From Ilyomonas sp965247435 (lineage in GTDB: Bacteria; Bacteroidota; Bacteroidia; Chitinophagales; Chitinophagaceae): a DNA stretch of 64,000 nucleotides. Positions 38,601 to 45,568 of the stretch are shown here, piece after piece. The position numbers and the translations under genes are program-made. Within the stretch, counting starts at the first letter, position 1, and each line of letters begins with the position of its first letter. A model generated the notes under the pieces. The model ran no database searches. It was not told the DNA's origin and worked only from the letters and a program-made list of their open reading frames with translations. The DNA lies in assembly GCA_965247435.1 (NCBI GenBank), contig OZ252019.1, positions 2,418,001-2,482,000 of the forward strand, written 5' to 3'.

Positions 38601-39049
38601 CCGGCCACCCTGCCCTGTAAGGCATTGATGGGATTAATTTCGTTGGTTCGGGCAACATCTGCTCCTTTTATCTCCGTAACCGAAAAACCAAGCTGCCTTT
38701 TTTGCTTGGAGATACCCAATGCAGTTACTACCACACCGCCTAAATCGGCCGTAGCCGTAACCAATTGTATAGAAAGCGAAGCGGAAGTGCCGGCGGTCAA
38801 TTCCTGTGTTTCAAAGCCAATAGCAGAGATAATTAATACATCTTTTGGCGCTGCGAGAATAGAAAAGTTGCCGGTTGCATCCGAAACAGTGCCTCTTGTA
38901 GTTCCTTTAATCGTTACGGATGCACCTGCTACCGCGGTGTTTTTGGCATCGGTAAGCAGGCCGCGGATGATTTTTTGCTGGCTATAGCCCAACAATGCGG
39001 GCCAAACCAACAGGCACAGGAGTAATAAACGCGTCAATTTTGATTTCAT
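35645..39049 (-). CDS. SusC/RagA-family TonB-linked outer-membrane transporter
   Basis: The 1134-aa protein has a signal peptide, a carboxypeptidase-regulatory-like domain (RGLLTDAKNTAVAGASVTIK and TVSDATGNFSI, about 29-100) and the SusC plug signature (NPINALQGRVAGVQIDQGAGG, then NNQPIFVIDGVIMDNG and LKGSAAAALYGSRAINGVILI). A large barrel closes with NISFTLRASF. It partners the SusD-like lipoprotein 32 bp downstream to import ligand using TonB energy. No anti-sigma/ECF pair or hybrid sensor is adjacent, so control is not visible. About 530 bp upstream of the gene are non-coding. Confidence 0.93.
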   Translation of the reverse strand: MKSKLTRLLLLCLLVWPALLGYSQQKIIRGLLTDAKNTAVAGASVTIKGTTRGTVSDATGNFSILAAPKDVLIISAIGFETQELTAGTSASLSIQLVTATADLGGVVVTALGISKQKRQLGFSVTEIKGADVARTNEINPINALQGRVAGVQIDQGAGGLFGNSKILIRGNSTLGTNNQPIFVIDGVIMDNGTFSGTGRDFGNDFKNLNPEDFESISVLKGSAAAALYGSRAINGVILITTKKGSIHKGIGVTLNESVNVSDLYAGPKFQNIFGGGTVGAFFTDNRDPNYKPDEAWTTKVFPVDPVSGEQYIDRQIYRELENWGPRMEGQDVRNYDGTPTKYVPQPDNFLQAFQKGFGTNTNVALEGGTEKSTFRLSYNHNQADGIVRTNEFNKDAFDLRATQQLTRRISVDAGVAYSSFKGQNPPRLGGLDAFGSFNFGKMYTWMIPRNYNTEYWMQPEHYTSIFGGAPDLNDPNEPNKAPESRFWFSLFNDKYLQNEQLLRGRIAINAELTSWAKLILEGNFNNIYTKRENKELGEGKNYTGGLYGLGFEQKQSKFLKALLMLDKDITSDLSASGYIGAEMQRFENTYSYSETSGGLNYPGNYFITNSKNPPNVSGGISSSKKFNSLYASLDLSYKNQLFLQTTWRGDWSSALTYTNGSGNNFYNYPAISLSWIFTEVFKSLPSFISYGKLRGNIAWLGSDTDPFALNPGFAFNGFSRANGVTVPASTYSSNAVLQPNIRPSRKFAREAGLEMRFLKSRVGFDVTLYQDNTKDQILEIPAPVESGVTSILINAGNIQNKGIELSIDATPVKTASFTWNTALNFSRNRNKILELYPGRTEYRLPGSDVGEISSWAIVGGSYGVLRTTIHSTGYQAKDGSGNNIADPKNGLPLLTWRADARAAFPARSNVWQDVGDMNAKFRGGWDNTFNYKSFSLNILVDAKVGGDFALLSYRLGTHSGVFPNSVHGRDEATGGITWTSAYDGKTYDDGRIVDGVFQPGQTVTQADGTQVDVGGMTFKEAYDKGYVEPTHTPQFFYRYGSSSTGVSDYWVLENTWIALRQVAISYNFPKEIARKLKLNNLSLAIIGRDLLYLYQTLPYNFNPASNNSNNTAFSGENGFLPKTRNISFTLRASF

Positions 39050-39583
39050 AGGTAGAAGTTTTAGGTTTGATTTGGAAATAAATGATTGTGGATTCCGGTA
39101 AACAATTAGTGCTGCCCACCGGTATAGAAAAAAAACTACGTATTAAAGTTTGAATGTTTATAAACGAATCACTATTTATCTGAAAAACTGCGCGGGCACT
39201 TATATGCGGCAGTACTACCCTACAATATACAAGCAAGTGCTAAAGAAACAGCGGCAGGATAAAAAAGAATAAAACAAGTATAATTAATACTAAGTTTTTA
39301 CTGCTCCGCTTACCTTACAGTTTCTTTTAAAATGCCTGTTGTGTGCATTGATAATGGATACCTGTGTTTTTTAAAAGTCCGTATAAAAGAACAGCAGTTG
39401 TTTGTACGAAAATAATCTGCAAGGGTTTATATTGCTCACAGGTAAAAAACGGGCGCTGCAGCATACAGTATCCTAAAATAATAATGCTATTTGAATTGTG
39501 TGAATGAAAAAACCCGGCAGACTATTAAATTTTTTAACTGCACCGTATTTTAAAAGTTCAGGTTTGTAGTTTTTACATTTCAA
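39050..39583. other. Intergenic region between susC and the lactonase gene
   Basis: About 530 bp between two divergent genes. It is AT-rich and should hold both promoters. I found no ORF, no strong hairpin and no exact TAnnTTTG box in either direction. Confidence 0.5.
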
Positions 39584-40687
39584 ATGGAGTCATTAATTAA
39601 CAAACAATACATAATGCTGCTTTCCACATTACTCCGCCAGTACGCAACAAAGCTTTTGGTACTTACTATGCTGTTTACTCAATTAGTTTGTAGCTGTAAG
39701 CAAAAAGAGGCTGCATCGGGGCAACAAAACAGCAGTACAAAAGACAGCGTAGTTGGCGCCATCATTTTGTACGACAACAGCGCTGCAGCGAGTATAGACC
39801 GCAATGCACGCATTACTATTATCGGTAAAGGCTATAACTGGGCGGAAGGGCCGGTATGGCTGGCAAAAGAACAAATGCTCCTGCTTTCCGATGTACCGGA
39901 AAACAAAATTTATAGCTGGAAAGATGGCGATACACCGCATGTTTACCTAACGCCGGGAGGCTATACCGGCAAAGCGCCGCGTGAAGGAGAAATCGGCTCC
40001 AATGGCCTTGCACTGGATAGTGATGGCCGTTTATTGATTTGCCAATCGGGCAACCGGCAGGTCGCCAGATTAAATGGGGACATAAATAATCCCAGGCCCG
40101 GCTTTACTGCTCTTGCAAAGGACTATAAAGGAAAAAAATTTAATAGTCCGAACGACCTCGTTGCCGACAGCCACAATAATATCTACTTTACCGATCCGGT
40201 GTATGGCTTACCGCAGGGAGAAAACGACGCAACAAGGGAACTATCATTTGAAGGCGTTTATAAAATAAGTGCGACCGGCACGCTTACGCTGTTACTCGAT
40301 TCCATTCCAAGACCCAATGGCGTTGCGCTGTCGCCGAATGAGAACATATTGTACATCGCCAGCAGCGATAGCCTTAAACCGGCGTGGTATGCGTATAAGC
40401 TTGATGCGCAGGGCAATATTACAAGTGGTGGCGTATTATTAAATGCGAGGCCTTTGAAAGATAAAGCAACGGTTAAGCAAGGGCCGGATGGAATGAAGCT
40501 TGATGCTGCCGGAAATATCTTTAGCGCGGGGCCGGATGGCATTAATATTATTTCGCCTGGGGGCAAGCTATTAGGATTGATTAAAATTGTTGGCCGCAAA
40601 GCTTCTAACTGCGCCTTTAATGAAACTAAGTCTGTTTTGTACGTTACCGCCGATGATCTTGTTTTAAAAATAGTGCTGCACCCGTAG
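39584..40687 (+). CDS. SMP-30/gluconolactonase-family lipoprotein
   Basis: The frame gives 367 aa; starts at 39584 and 39614 are both possible. The N-terminus has a lipoprotein signal (LLVLTMLFTQLVCSCKQK). The rest is a six-bladed propeller of the SMP-30/LRE type: GKGYNWAEGPVWL with the metal-binding Glu, SNGLALDSDGRLLICQ, NSPNDLVADSHNNIYFTDPVYG and RPNGVALSPNENILYIASSD. The enzymes hydrolyse lactones such as gluconolactone with a divalent cation. The SusCD locus is divergent, so a link to sugar use is possible but not shown. Confidence 0.85.
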   Translation: MESLINKQYIMLLSTLLRQYATKLLVLTMLFTQLVCSCKQKEAASGQQNSSTKDSVVGAIILYDNSAAASIDRNARITIIGKGYNWAEGPVWLAKEQMLLLSDVPENKIYSWKDGDTPHVYLTPGGYTGKAPREGEIGSNGLALDSDGRLLICQSGNRQVARLNGDINNPRPGFTALAKDYKGKKFNSPNDLVADSHNNIYFTDPVYGLPQGENDATRELSFEGVYKISATGTLTLLLDSIPRPNGVALSPNENILYIASSDSLKPAWYAYKLDAQGNITSGGVLLNARPLKDKATVKQGPDGMKLDAAGNIFSAGPDGINIISPGGKLLGLIKIVGRKASNCAFNETKSVLYVTADDLVLKIVLHP

Positions 40688-40719
40688 GGTAACAGGTACT
40701 GCAATGTGTGTTATTTAAT

Positions 40720-40747
40720 GTTCTCCACTTTGTGGAAAGTGGAGAAC
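40720..40747. repeat. Perfect hairpin downstream of the lactonase gene
   Basis: GTTCTCCACTTT and AAAGTGGAGAAC form a 12-bp stem around GTGG. It is followed by an A-run, not a T-run, on the plus strand, so it is a weak terminator candidate at best. It touches the first copy of a 108-bp direct repeat. Confidence 0.6.
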
Positions 40748-40851
40748 GAAAAAAAGCGGCATGAAAACGATATACAGCACGTTTTCCTGAAAGGCCCTGA
40801 TGTAGCTTTTGTACTGCTGTGAATTGTGCAGCGGTAATGCTACACTGAAGC
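40744..40851 (+). repeat. 108-bp direct repeat, copy 1
   Basis: This segment begins GAACGAAAAAAAGCGGCATG and matches 41027-41134 over its full length without gaps and with only scattered substitutions. Other shared blocks include ACAGCACGTTTTCCTGA and AGCTTTTGTACTGCTGTGAA. The copies are 283 bp apart. No ORF is shared and neither copy has a strong hairpin. Confidence 0.85.
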
Positions 40852-41026
40852 AAATAATGATATTGTTTTGAGCCTGTTTCTGCTTTTGTTGGTGTTGTCG
40901 CCAACAAGCAGTTCTAAATAATATTTATACAATCAACGTTTGCTGGTCTTAAGACTACAACAGTTGCGAAGAAAAGCTATCTATCTCTTATTGTCTATCA
41001 TTTATTGTTCTTTTTTGTAAAAATGG

Positions 41027-41134
41027 GAACGAAAAAAAGCGGCATGAAAACGACATACAGCACGTTTTCCTGATACGCTATGATATAGCTTTTGTACTGC
41101 TGTGAATTGAGCACCAGTAATGCTACACCAGAGC
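41027..41134 (+). repeat. 108-bp direct repeat, copy 2
   Basis: This is the second copy of the repeat at 40744-40851. It differs by substitutions in the middle (ATACGCTATGATAT for AAGGCCCTGATGT) and near the 3' end. Between the copies there is only AT-rich sequence. Confidence 0.85.
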
Positions 41135-41200
41135 GGAGAATTTAGCGAATAACCATATTATTTTTAGTCTATCTAATTTATACCTGTAGTTACCGGCAAT

Positions 41201-41228
41201 AAAAAAACCACCGTGTGGTGGTTTTTTT
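41201..41228. terminator. Strong terminator of the gene at 41240-42175
   Basis: AAAAAAACCACC and GGTGGTTTTTTT form a 12-bp stem with the loop GTGT, with T-runs in both directions. On the minus strand it begins 12 bp after the stop codon. Confidence 0.85.
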
Positions 41229-41239
41229 ATGGTGGCTGT

Positions 41240-42175
41240 TTACAGCGCAATATCGAGCTTACTGATTTTACTCCTGTTTATCCGCACTTCGAGGGTTTTA
41301 GGTGCAAAGCCGGGCGCAGTTACCACCAACTGGTAGGTACCGCCATACATGCTGATGATGGAATATTTGCCGCCGCTGCCGGATACCGTTTCTTTCTTCC
41401 TGTCTGAGCCATCGGTTACTGTTTCATTCTTTTTCTCGGCAAGGGTTAGCGTTATTACCGCGTCGGCTACGGGCTTATCCGTACCTGCCACCGTTACTGT
41501 GCCTTCTATACCCGTATGGCGGGTAGCGGGGTTTTCCAATGCCGCATTAATGCGGTAGCCTGCCACAAAATCGGGGTGCGAAGAAGCAAAGCGGTACACC
41601 AGCCGGTCGAACTGGGTTACGTTTCCGTCCAGCAGGTTTATTACTTCATTAATATTTTTATTGGCGATAGAGCTGCCGCTGTCTATAAAAGAAGCCGTGC
41701 CGAGGTTGTTGCTAAACTGGGTTGCATCGTTCATTAAACTGCTCAGCATCACATTCGTAATATCGTACTCCATAAAATGTGCGTCGCTCATAAAAGGCTG
41801 CAGCGTATTTACAATGTTAAGTACCATGCCATACATGTCGGCATCTTTATAGCCGGCGATACCGCTTTTGCTGCACTTCATAGCGGCCATTAATGCAGGG
41901 TTGTTGTACTCCTGCGCATAAGAAGTAGCCATTGCACAAATACTTAATACCGAATTGCCGATCTTCATTTTTAATGCTTTCTGGATTTTGGTAATCCCTT
42001 TGCCCTTTACATCTTTTTGCGGGGCATACGTTTTAAGCAAATTGAAGTTGATGGTAAAATTTTGTTTCTCCTTTGTAAAGGGAACGTACGTGTTGTACAC
42101 CTGCCCGTTGTTGTCTAAAAATACATGAAGCCGCTGGCAACGATCGTAGTTGCGGTTTTGTTCTGCGTTTAGCAT
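41240..42175 (-). CDS. Hypothetical protein with carboxypeptidase-regulatory-like domain
   Basis: The 311-aa protein lacks a signal peptide. The N-terminal two thirds are alpha-helical and unrecognised (SVLSICAMATSYAQEYNNPALMAAMKCSKSGI, then INEVINLLDGNVTQFDRLVYRFASSHPDFVAGY). The last 90 residues form a carboxypeptidase-regulatory-like beta-sandwich (HTGIEGTVTVAGTDKPVADAVITL through GGTYQLVVTAPGFAPKTLEV). The domain order is unusual, because this sandwich is normally N-terminal in exported Bacteroidetes proteins. It precedes a strong terminator and is the last chromosomal-type gene before the cassette array. Its function is unknown. Confidence 0.65.
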   Translation of the reverse strand: MLNAEQNRNYDRCQRLHVFLDNNGQVYNTYVPFTKEKQNFTINFNLLKTYAPQKDVKGKGITKIQKALKMKIGNSVLSICAMATSYAQEYNNPALMAAMKCSKSGIAGYKDADMYGMVLNIVNTLQPFMSDAHFMEYDITNVMLSSLMNDATQFSNNLGTASFIDSGSSIANKNINEVINLLDGNVTQFDRLVYRFASSHPDFVAGYRINAALENPATRHTGIEGTVTVAGTDKPVADAVITLTLAEKKNETVTDGSDRKKETVSGSGGKYSIISMYGGTYQLVVTAPGFAPKTLEVRINRSKISKLDIAL

Positions 42176-42255
42176 AATTGAATTTTAAAATGATAGTTGG
42201 ATTGTTGACAGGACAAAAATATAATGAATAATGCTATATACATAGTGCTGCTGCT

Positions 42256-42463
42256 TAAATAAAAATGAATTTTAGTTTAAGATAAATTAAAAATGGGGTA
42301 GGTTGAGTTGAAGTGGAATAAGATGGAGTTGAAATAAAGCAAAATCAAATTTTAAAGGCGTAAGGTAGGGTTTGGATGGAGTAAAATAGGTTTAAAATGA
42401 GGTAGATGGATTTGTAATGGTGCAGGATGAGTTTGGGATGGGGGAAGACTGATTTGGGGTGGC
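42256..42463 (+). other. Purine-rich, C-poor intergenic tract
   Basis: Over about 200 bp the plus strand is almost free of C (about five) and carries imperfect GGATGAG-, GGTAGG- and GTTGAA-like units with several G-runs, for example GTTTGGGATGGGGGAAG. No ORF is present. It lies between the hypothetical gene at 41240-42175 and the array start. Confidence 0.6.
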
Positions 42464-42620
42464 GTACGATTCAATACATAGCGATGAATCTAACACTTAA
42501 AGTTGTAAACTTCATACAAGATACGGTTGTATTGTCGCAATGGATGTATTTTGTATATGTCCTTGCATAAACAAAGTTAAGCCATTGATAATCAGAATAA
42601 CAATTTCTATACAGAAAATA

Positions 42621-42652
42621 TTTAATCTTTTGATTTATTGCGATTATATTTG
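42621..42652 (+). promoter_or_regulatory. Candidate promoter at the head of the cassette array
   Basis: A perfect -7 element TATATTTG lies at 42645-42652. A near -33 (TTTA, 42621-42624) is 20 bp upstream. The -7 box ends 1 bp before the G that opens the first cassette boundary (42654). Transcription would start a few bases inside cassette 1 and read all cassettes in their coding direction, the place of Pc in integrons. Confidence 0.45.
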
Positions 42653-42721
42653 AGTTGTGCGTCATGCTAAAACAAAATTTTACAGGTCGCATTTACAATT
42701 GACACTTCGTACATTAGCAGA

Positions 42722-43254
42722 GTGAAAAAACAAAAAGAAATAGCACTTGATTTTATTATTGACAAACTCACCAACTCTATTGAGAATTCCGTCTCTGGTG
42801 AACTGTTTGACACTGTAATCACACAACTGAACCTGTCAGACAGTAAGCAACTTAAAAAACAGAATGGATATTTAATTGGAAAGCTGAAATACAGGACGAA
42901 TCAAAAAAAGTATTTAAACTAACGACAGTCAATAATCCAACAGTTATTCATGGACTTATCAGCTTGACAGATAAAGGCGACCACATCTTCATGGACTTAA
43001 TTGAAAGCGCGAAGTTCAATAAAGGGAAAAGCAAATTGTACCATGGTGTCGCAGGGAATCTTGTTGCCTTCGCATGTAAGGTATCATTTGAACAGAAGTA
43101 CGATGGTGTAGTTTCGTTCATTGCTAAGACACAACTTGTTAAGCACTACGAGCAAACCTTGGGAGCGAAAGTTTTTTCAGGAAGCAGGATGTTTATTGAC
43201 ACGAAAGAAGCTGTAATTTTAGTAATTAAATATTTTAAAGACTTTAGACTATGA
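42722..43254 (+). pseudogene. Cassette 1: acetyltransferase-like gene with a -1 frameshift
   Basis: Two frames together read as one protein of about 177 aa: a GTG start at 42722 (MKKQKEIALDFIIDKLTNSI) and, after a -1 shift, WIFNWKAEIQDES through MDLIESAKFNKGKSKLYHGVAGNLVAF and SRMFIDTKEAVILVIKYF. The shift falls in the six-A run 42854-42859 (CTT AAA AAA CAG). With seven A residues the protein would read KKTEWIFNWKAE without interruption. The second half resembles small GNAT-fold proteins, although no acetyl-CoA loop is certain. It could be a homopolymer deletion, a sequencing error or slippage-dependent expression. Its stop overlaps the start of the small basic protein (ATGA), a coupling seen in two-gene modules such as toxin-antitoxin pairs. 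Confidence 0.65.
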
Positions 43255-43412
43255 TAAATTTTAAGAAAATGGACGAGAAAGACTTTGTATTCGTAAACAA
43301 GCCACTAAGCGAAACAGAAGAAAAGGCGTTTAGTGAGTTTCTAAAGGCACGTAAGAGCAAAGTGAGAAGAACAAGAGCTACTAAAAAAATAAAAGAGATT
43401 TCCAAGCAATAA
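43251..43412 (+). CDS. Cassette 1: 53-aa basic protein
   Basis: The ATG at 43251 overlaps the stop of the acetyltransferase-like gene. The 53-aa product starts MINFKKMDEKDFVFVNKPLS, continues with ETEEKAFSEFLKARKS and ends in a highly basic stretch (KVRRTRATKKIKEISK). The acidic helix followed by a basic tail and the translational coupling suggest a partner, such as an antitoxin, for the upstream product. The stop is 6 bp before the unit-end repeat ACGCACAAC. I do not recognise a named family. Confidence 0.6.
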   Translation: MINFKKMDEKDFVFVNKPLSETEEKAFSEFLKARKSKVRRTRATKKIKEISKQ

Positions 43413-43418
43413 GCAAGA

Positions 43419-43621
43419 ACGCACAACAAGAGTATTGCCAATAGTGGGGCTGGACATTTAAGCAATCAACAGCACATCGCTATTTGGCTTTGGTTCCGGC
43501 TGGACGTTATCTATTTGACTTTCGTTATTATCTTCATCAAAAGATTTTCAATTGAACTTCGGTTGTCAGGCGGAGGTTTTTCAACTTCCCCACCATCGGC
43601 AATACTTGTTCGTTGTGTGTA
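43419..43621 (+). repeat. attC-like site 1 (end of cassette 1)
   Basis: The site runs from ACGCACAAC (43419-43427) to GTTGTGTGTA (43612-43621), 203 bp. Long stem: AAGAGTATTGCC and AATAGTGGGG on the left (to 43449) face CCCCACCATC and GGCAATACTTGTTC on the right (43588-43611). Two A-C oppositions on the top strand become G-T wobbles on the bottom strand. The 17-mer TTCCGGCTGGACGTTAT inside (43494-43510) recurs in site 5. Confidence 0.75.
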
Positions 43622-43776
43622 ACTTTTGACAACAGCCAAGTGTTACTTTATTTTACCGTATGTTTTCAGTTGTTTAGGTTGACGGTGCTTGGAAGCAACG
43701 TTCTGACAGCAAAATGGTCACTTCGGTTTTAGCGGAATAAAGAAGTCGGCTTTGCACCGGTTGACGCAATAAAGTG
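43613..43776 (+). other. Cassette 2 body, no ORF
   Basis: About 160 bp between the boundary and the unit-end repeat TACACACAAC. No ORF of useful length is found on either strand. It contains GGTTGACGGTGCTTGGAAGC, reminiscent of site interiors, so it may be a decayed cassette or carry a small RNA. Confidence 0.5.
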
Positions 43777-43977
43777 TACACACAACAAGGGGTTTTGTGT
43801 CAGCACGGCTGACACAACCAGGCAGCAACTTTAGTTAATTATAAAGCTTTGATTCGTAGCCAGACGGAACTGCGCCGGTCAGCAGCTCTTATATGCAGCT
43901 TTTGTGCTACTTTCATCTTCTGTTCAGGCTGACGGAACCTTCCATCGTGCCGCCACAAAGCCAAGCCGTTAGTTGCT
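43777..43977 (+). repeat. attC-like site 2 (end of cassette 2)
   Basis: The site runs from TACACACAAC (43777-43786) to GTTAGTTGCT (43968-43977), 201 bp. The outer stem pairs GGTTTTGTGTCAGCACG with CGTGCCGCCACAAAGCC imperfectly. Uniquely, its left part also forms a local perfect hairpin, TTGTGTCAGC/GCTGACACAA (43795-43817, loop ACG), which would compete with the long stem. Confidence 0.65.
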
Positions 43978-44422
43978 ATTTTTTTACAGACATTACTTCT
44001 GTGCGACAAGACAAAACATGAAGGTTATTTTACTTTTCAACGACTTTTATGACACTATGATTTTGGAGACAATTTTAGTTATTTAAGTTGTTTTATTGCG
44101 GCAGATTTTGGTTGTAAATTTTTATCAGCATTTAGTTGACACGTTCGTTCATTGACAAATCTTAACTGTAACAAAATGTCTGTCAATTTCAAGGTTGACA
44201 ATTGTCTTTAAGCTGTTTCAAGTTGACAAAACTGTTTTTAAAATACTTGTTTTTTCAAATCGTTTTCAGCGGACACTTTACAAAACTGACAGTTGACATC
44301 TATAAATTGTTTATTTTTTGCTCCACTTTTTGTCGACAATAATCTTTGCTATTAAAAGTTGACAGCCGCATTTTTAAAAAGGGTTTACAGTTAAAAAGGG
44401 TTTACAACTCAAAATACAAAAC
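43969..44422 (+). other. Cassette 3 body, no ORF, rich in TTGACA
   Basis: About 450 bp with no ORF above roughly 25 codons. TTGACA or GTTGACA occurs about seven times, mostly between 44130 and 44365, and AAAAAGGGTTTACA appears twice in tandem near 44375-44405. The unit-end repeat AGCAACTAAC matches its start. It could encode an RNA, hold binding sites or be a decayed gene. Confidence 0.5.
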
Positions 44423-44627
44423 AGCAACTAACAAAGGTATTTGCGTTATGTCGGCGGACAGATTAACAAGTCTCAACTTCACCTATCATTTATCTTTTGT
44501 TCCAACTTGACATTATAAATTAAGCAGTGGATGTAACAATGAACAATTCTATCTTTATGCTACATTTGTTCCGGCTGACGGTTTTCCAAATTCCGCCACA
44601 ACCGCAAATACTTGTTCGTTATATGCC
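44423..44627 (+). repeat. attC-like site 3 (end of cassette 3)
   Basis: The site runs from AGCAACTAAC (44423-44432) to GTTATATGCC (44618-44627), 205 bp. The stem pairs AAAGGTATTTGCG and GTCGGCGG on the left with CCGCC and CGCAAATACTTGTTC on the right. The interior resembles site 5: TTCCAACTTGACATTATAAA here against TTCCGGCTGGACGTTATAAA there. Confidence 0.75.
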
Positions 44628-44632
44628 ACTTT

Positions 44633-45376
44633 ATGACGACCGAACACTACGACATAAAAACTAATATCAAAATCGGACAACAGATTTTTGAGAACTTACC
44701 TAATGATATTAGACCAGGTTGGGCAGGACTTATTTTATCACGTTTTGACAATTACATTAAAGACATACCGACATCAATAAAAGAATTATATCCTATAATT
44801 GACAACAAAGACCGTTGGAAAGAAGCACACGGACAATTTAGTAAAATCAGACGCTTTCTTCTTGACAATAAAAACAATCAGCCAGAAGCATATTTACTTT
44901 TGGCAGAACTTGTAGCGAAAGTAACTTACAACGCATCAGGAGAACCAGCTCCTTTTGATAGCGACAGTGGACATCATATTCCAAGTTTAGCTCTTAAAGC
45001 GACAGAACACTTTGACGACAGCCGACTTGAAGATGAGGTAAAATCGGTCATCCTTTTGTTTGCTCGCAATAAACAATTCAAAGACAATTTAGCAGCAGCG
45101 AAAGACTTCTTATTGTACAAAAAAATTGACGATATTCTTTGGTTTGACTGGGACCCAATTGGAATTAATGATATTGCACCACGAGACGAATATCAAAGCT
45201 ATGTTCCCGAAATCTTCGGACTTGTAAAAGCAAAAGTAGACAGACAAGAAATTGCCAATCAGCTTTTCAAACTTGAAACCCACAATATGGGAATGAGTGG
45301 GACAGTTGAAAATTGTTTGAGAATTGCAGACAAAATATTAGATGCTTCTGGTGGCAGAGAGAAAAGCGGCATATAA
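44633..45376 (+). CDS. Cassette 4: hypothetical protein with a WDPIGI/DEY motif domain
   Basis: The ATG at 44633, 14 bp after the cassette boundary, gives 247 aa (MTTEHYDIKTNIKIG). The N-terminal part is helical and unrecognised (DIRPGWAGLILSRFDNYIKD, FSKIRRFLLDNKNNQPEAYLLL). The C-terminal 75 residues, IDDILWFDWDPIGINDIAPR then DEYQSYVPEIFGLVKAKV and ETHNMGM, resemble small WDPIGI...DEY domains found in DUF1871-like and immunity-type proteins; that resemblance is from memory. No signal peptide. The TAA stop lies inside the unit-end repeat GGCATATAAC, the tight packing expected of a cassette. A defence or immunity role is possible but not shown. Confidence 0.7.
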   Translation: MTTEHYDIKTNIKIGQQIFENLPNDIRPGWAGLILSRFDNYIKDIPTSIKELYPIIDNKDRWKEAHGQFSKIRRFLLDNKNNQPEAYLLLAELVAKVTYNASGEPAPFDSDSGHHIPSLALKATEHFDDSRLEDEVKSVILLFARNKQFKDNLAAAKDFLLYKKIDDILWFDWDPIGINDIAPRDEYQSYVPEIFGLVKAKVDRQEIANQLFKLETHNMGMSGTVENCLRIADKILDASGGREKSGI

Positions 45377-45568
45377 CAAGGGGTTTGGCGTTATTGGGGC
45401 GGGACGTTGAAACGTCGGCTGCAGTTCGCTATCAGCTTCAGTTTCAGCTTGACGTTAGTAATTTAGCTTTAGTTCTTATCTTCAACTTTTAAAACAATAT
45501 TGTGCTTCAGTTGTCGGCGGACGTTTTTCAAATATCCCAACAACGCCAAGCCCTGTTCGTTACATGCC
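45368..45568 (+). repeat. attC-like site 4 (end of cassette 4)
   Basis: The site runs from GGCATATAAC (45368-45377) to GTTACATGCC (45559-45568), 201 bp. The stem pairs AAGGGGTTTGGCGTTATTGGG with CCCAACAACGCCAAGCCCTG. The right half carries an extra TTC before GTT, as in the other sites, which would be extrahelical. Confidence 0.78.

Noticed and set aside
43244..43465. 73-aa minus-strand frame opposite the 53-aa cassette protein
   Set aside because: The plus-strand frame has ATGA coupling to the upstream gene and stops just before the unit-end repeat; the antisense frame runs into the attC-like module.
44130..44365. TTGACA hexamers in unit 3 as sigma-70 -35 boxes
   Set aside because: Primary promoters in Bacteroidetes use TTTG/TAnnTTTG, and no matching -10 or -7 elements follow at proper spacing.
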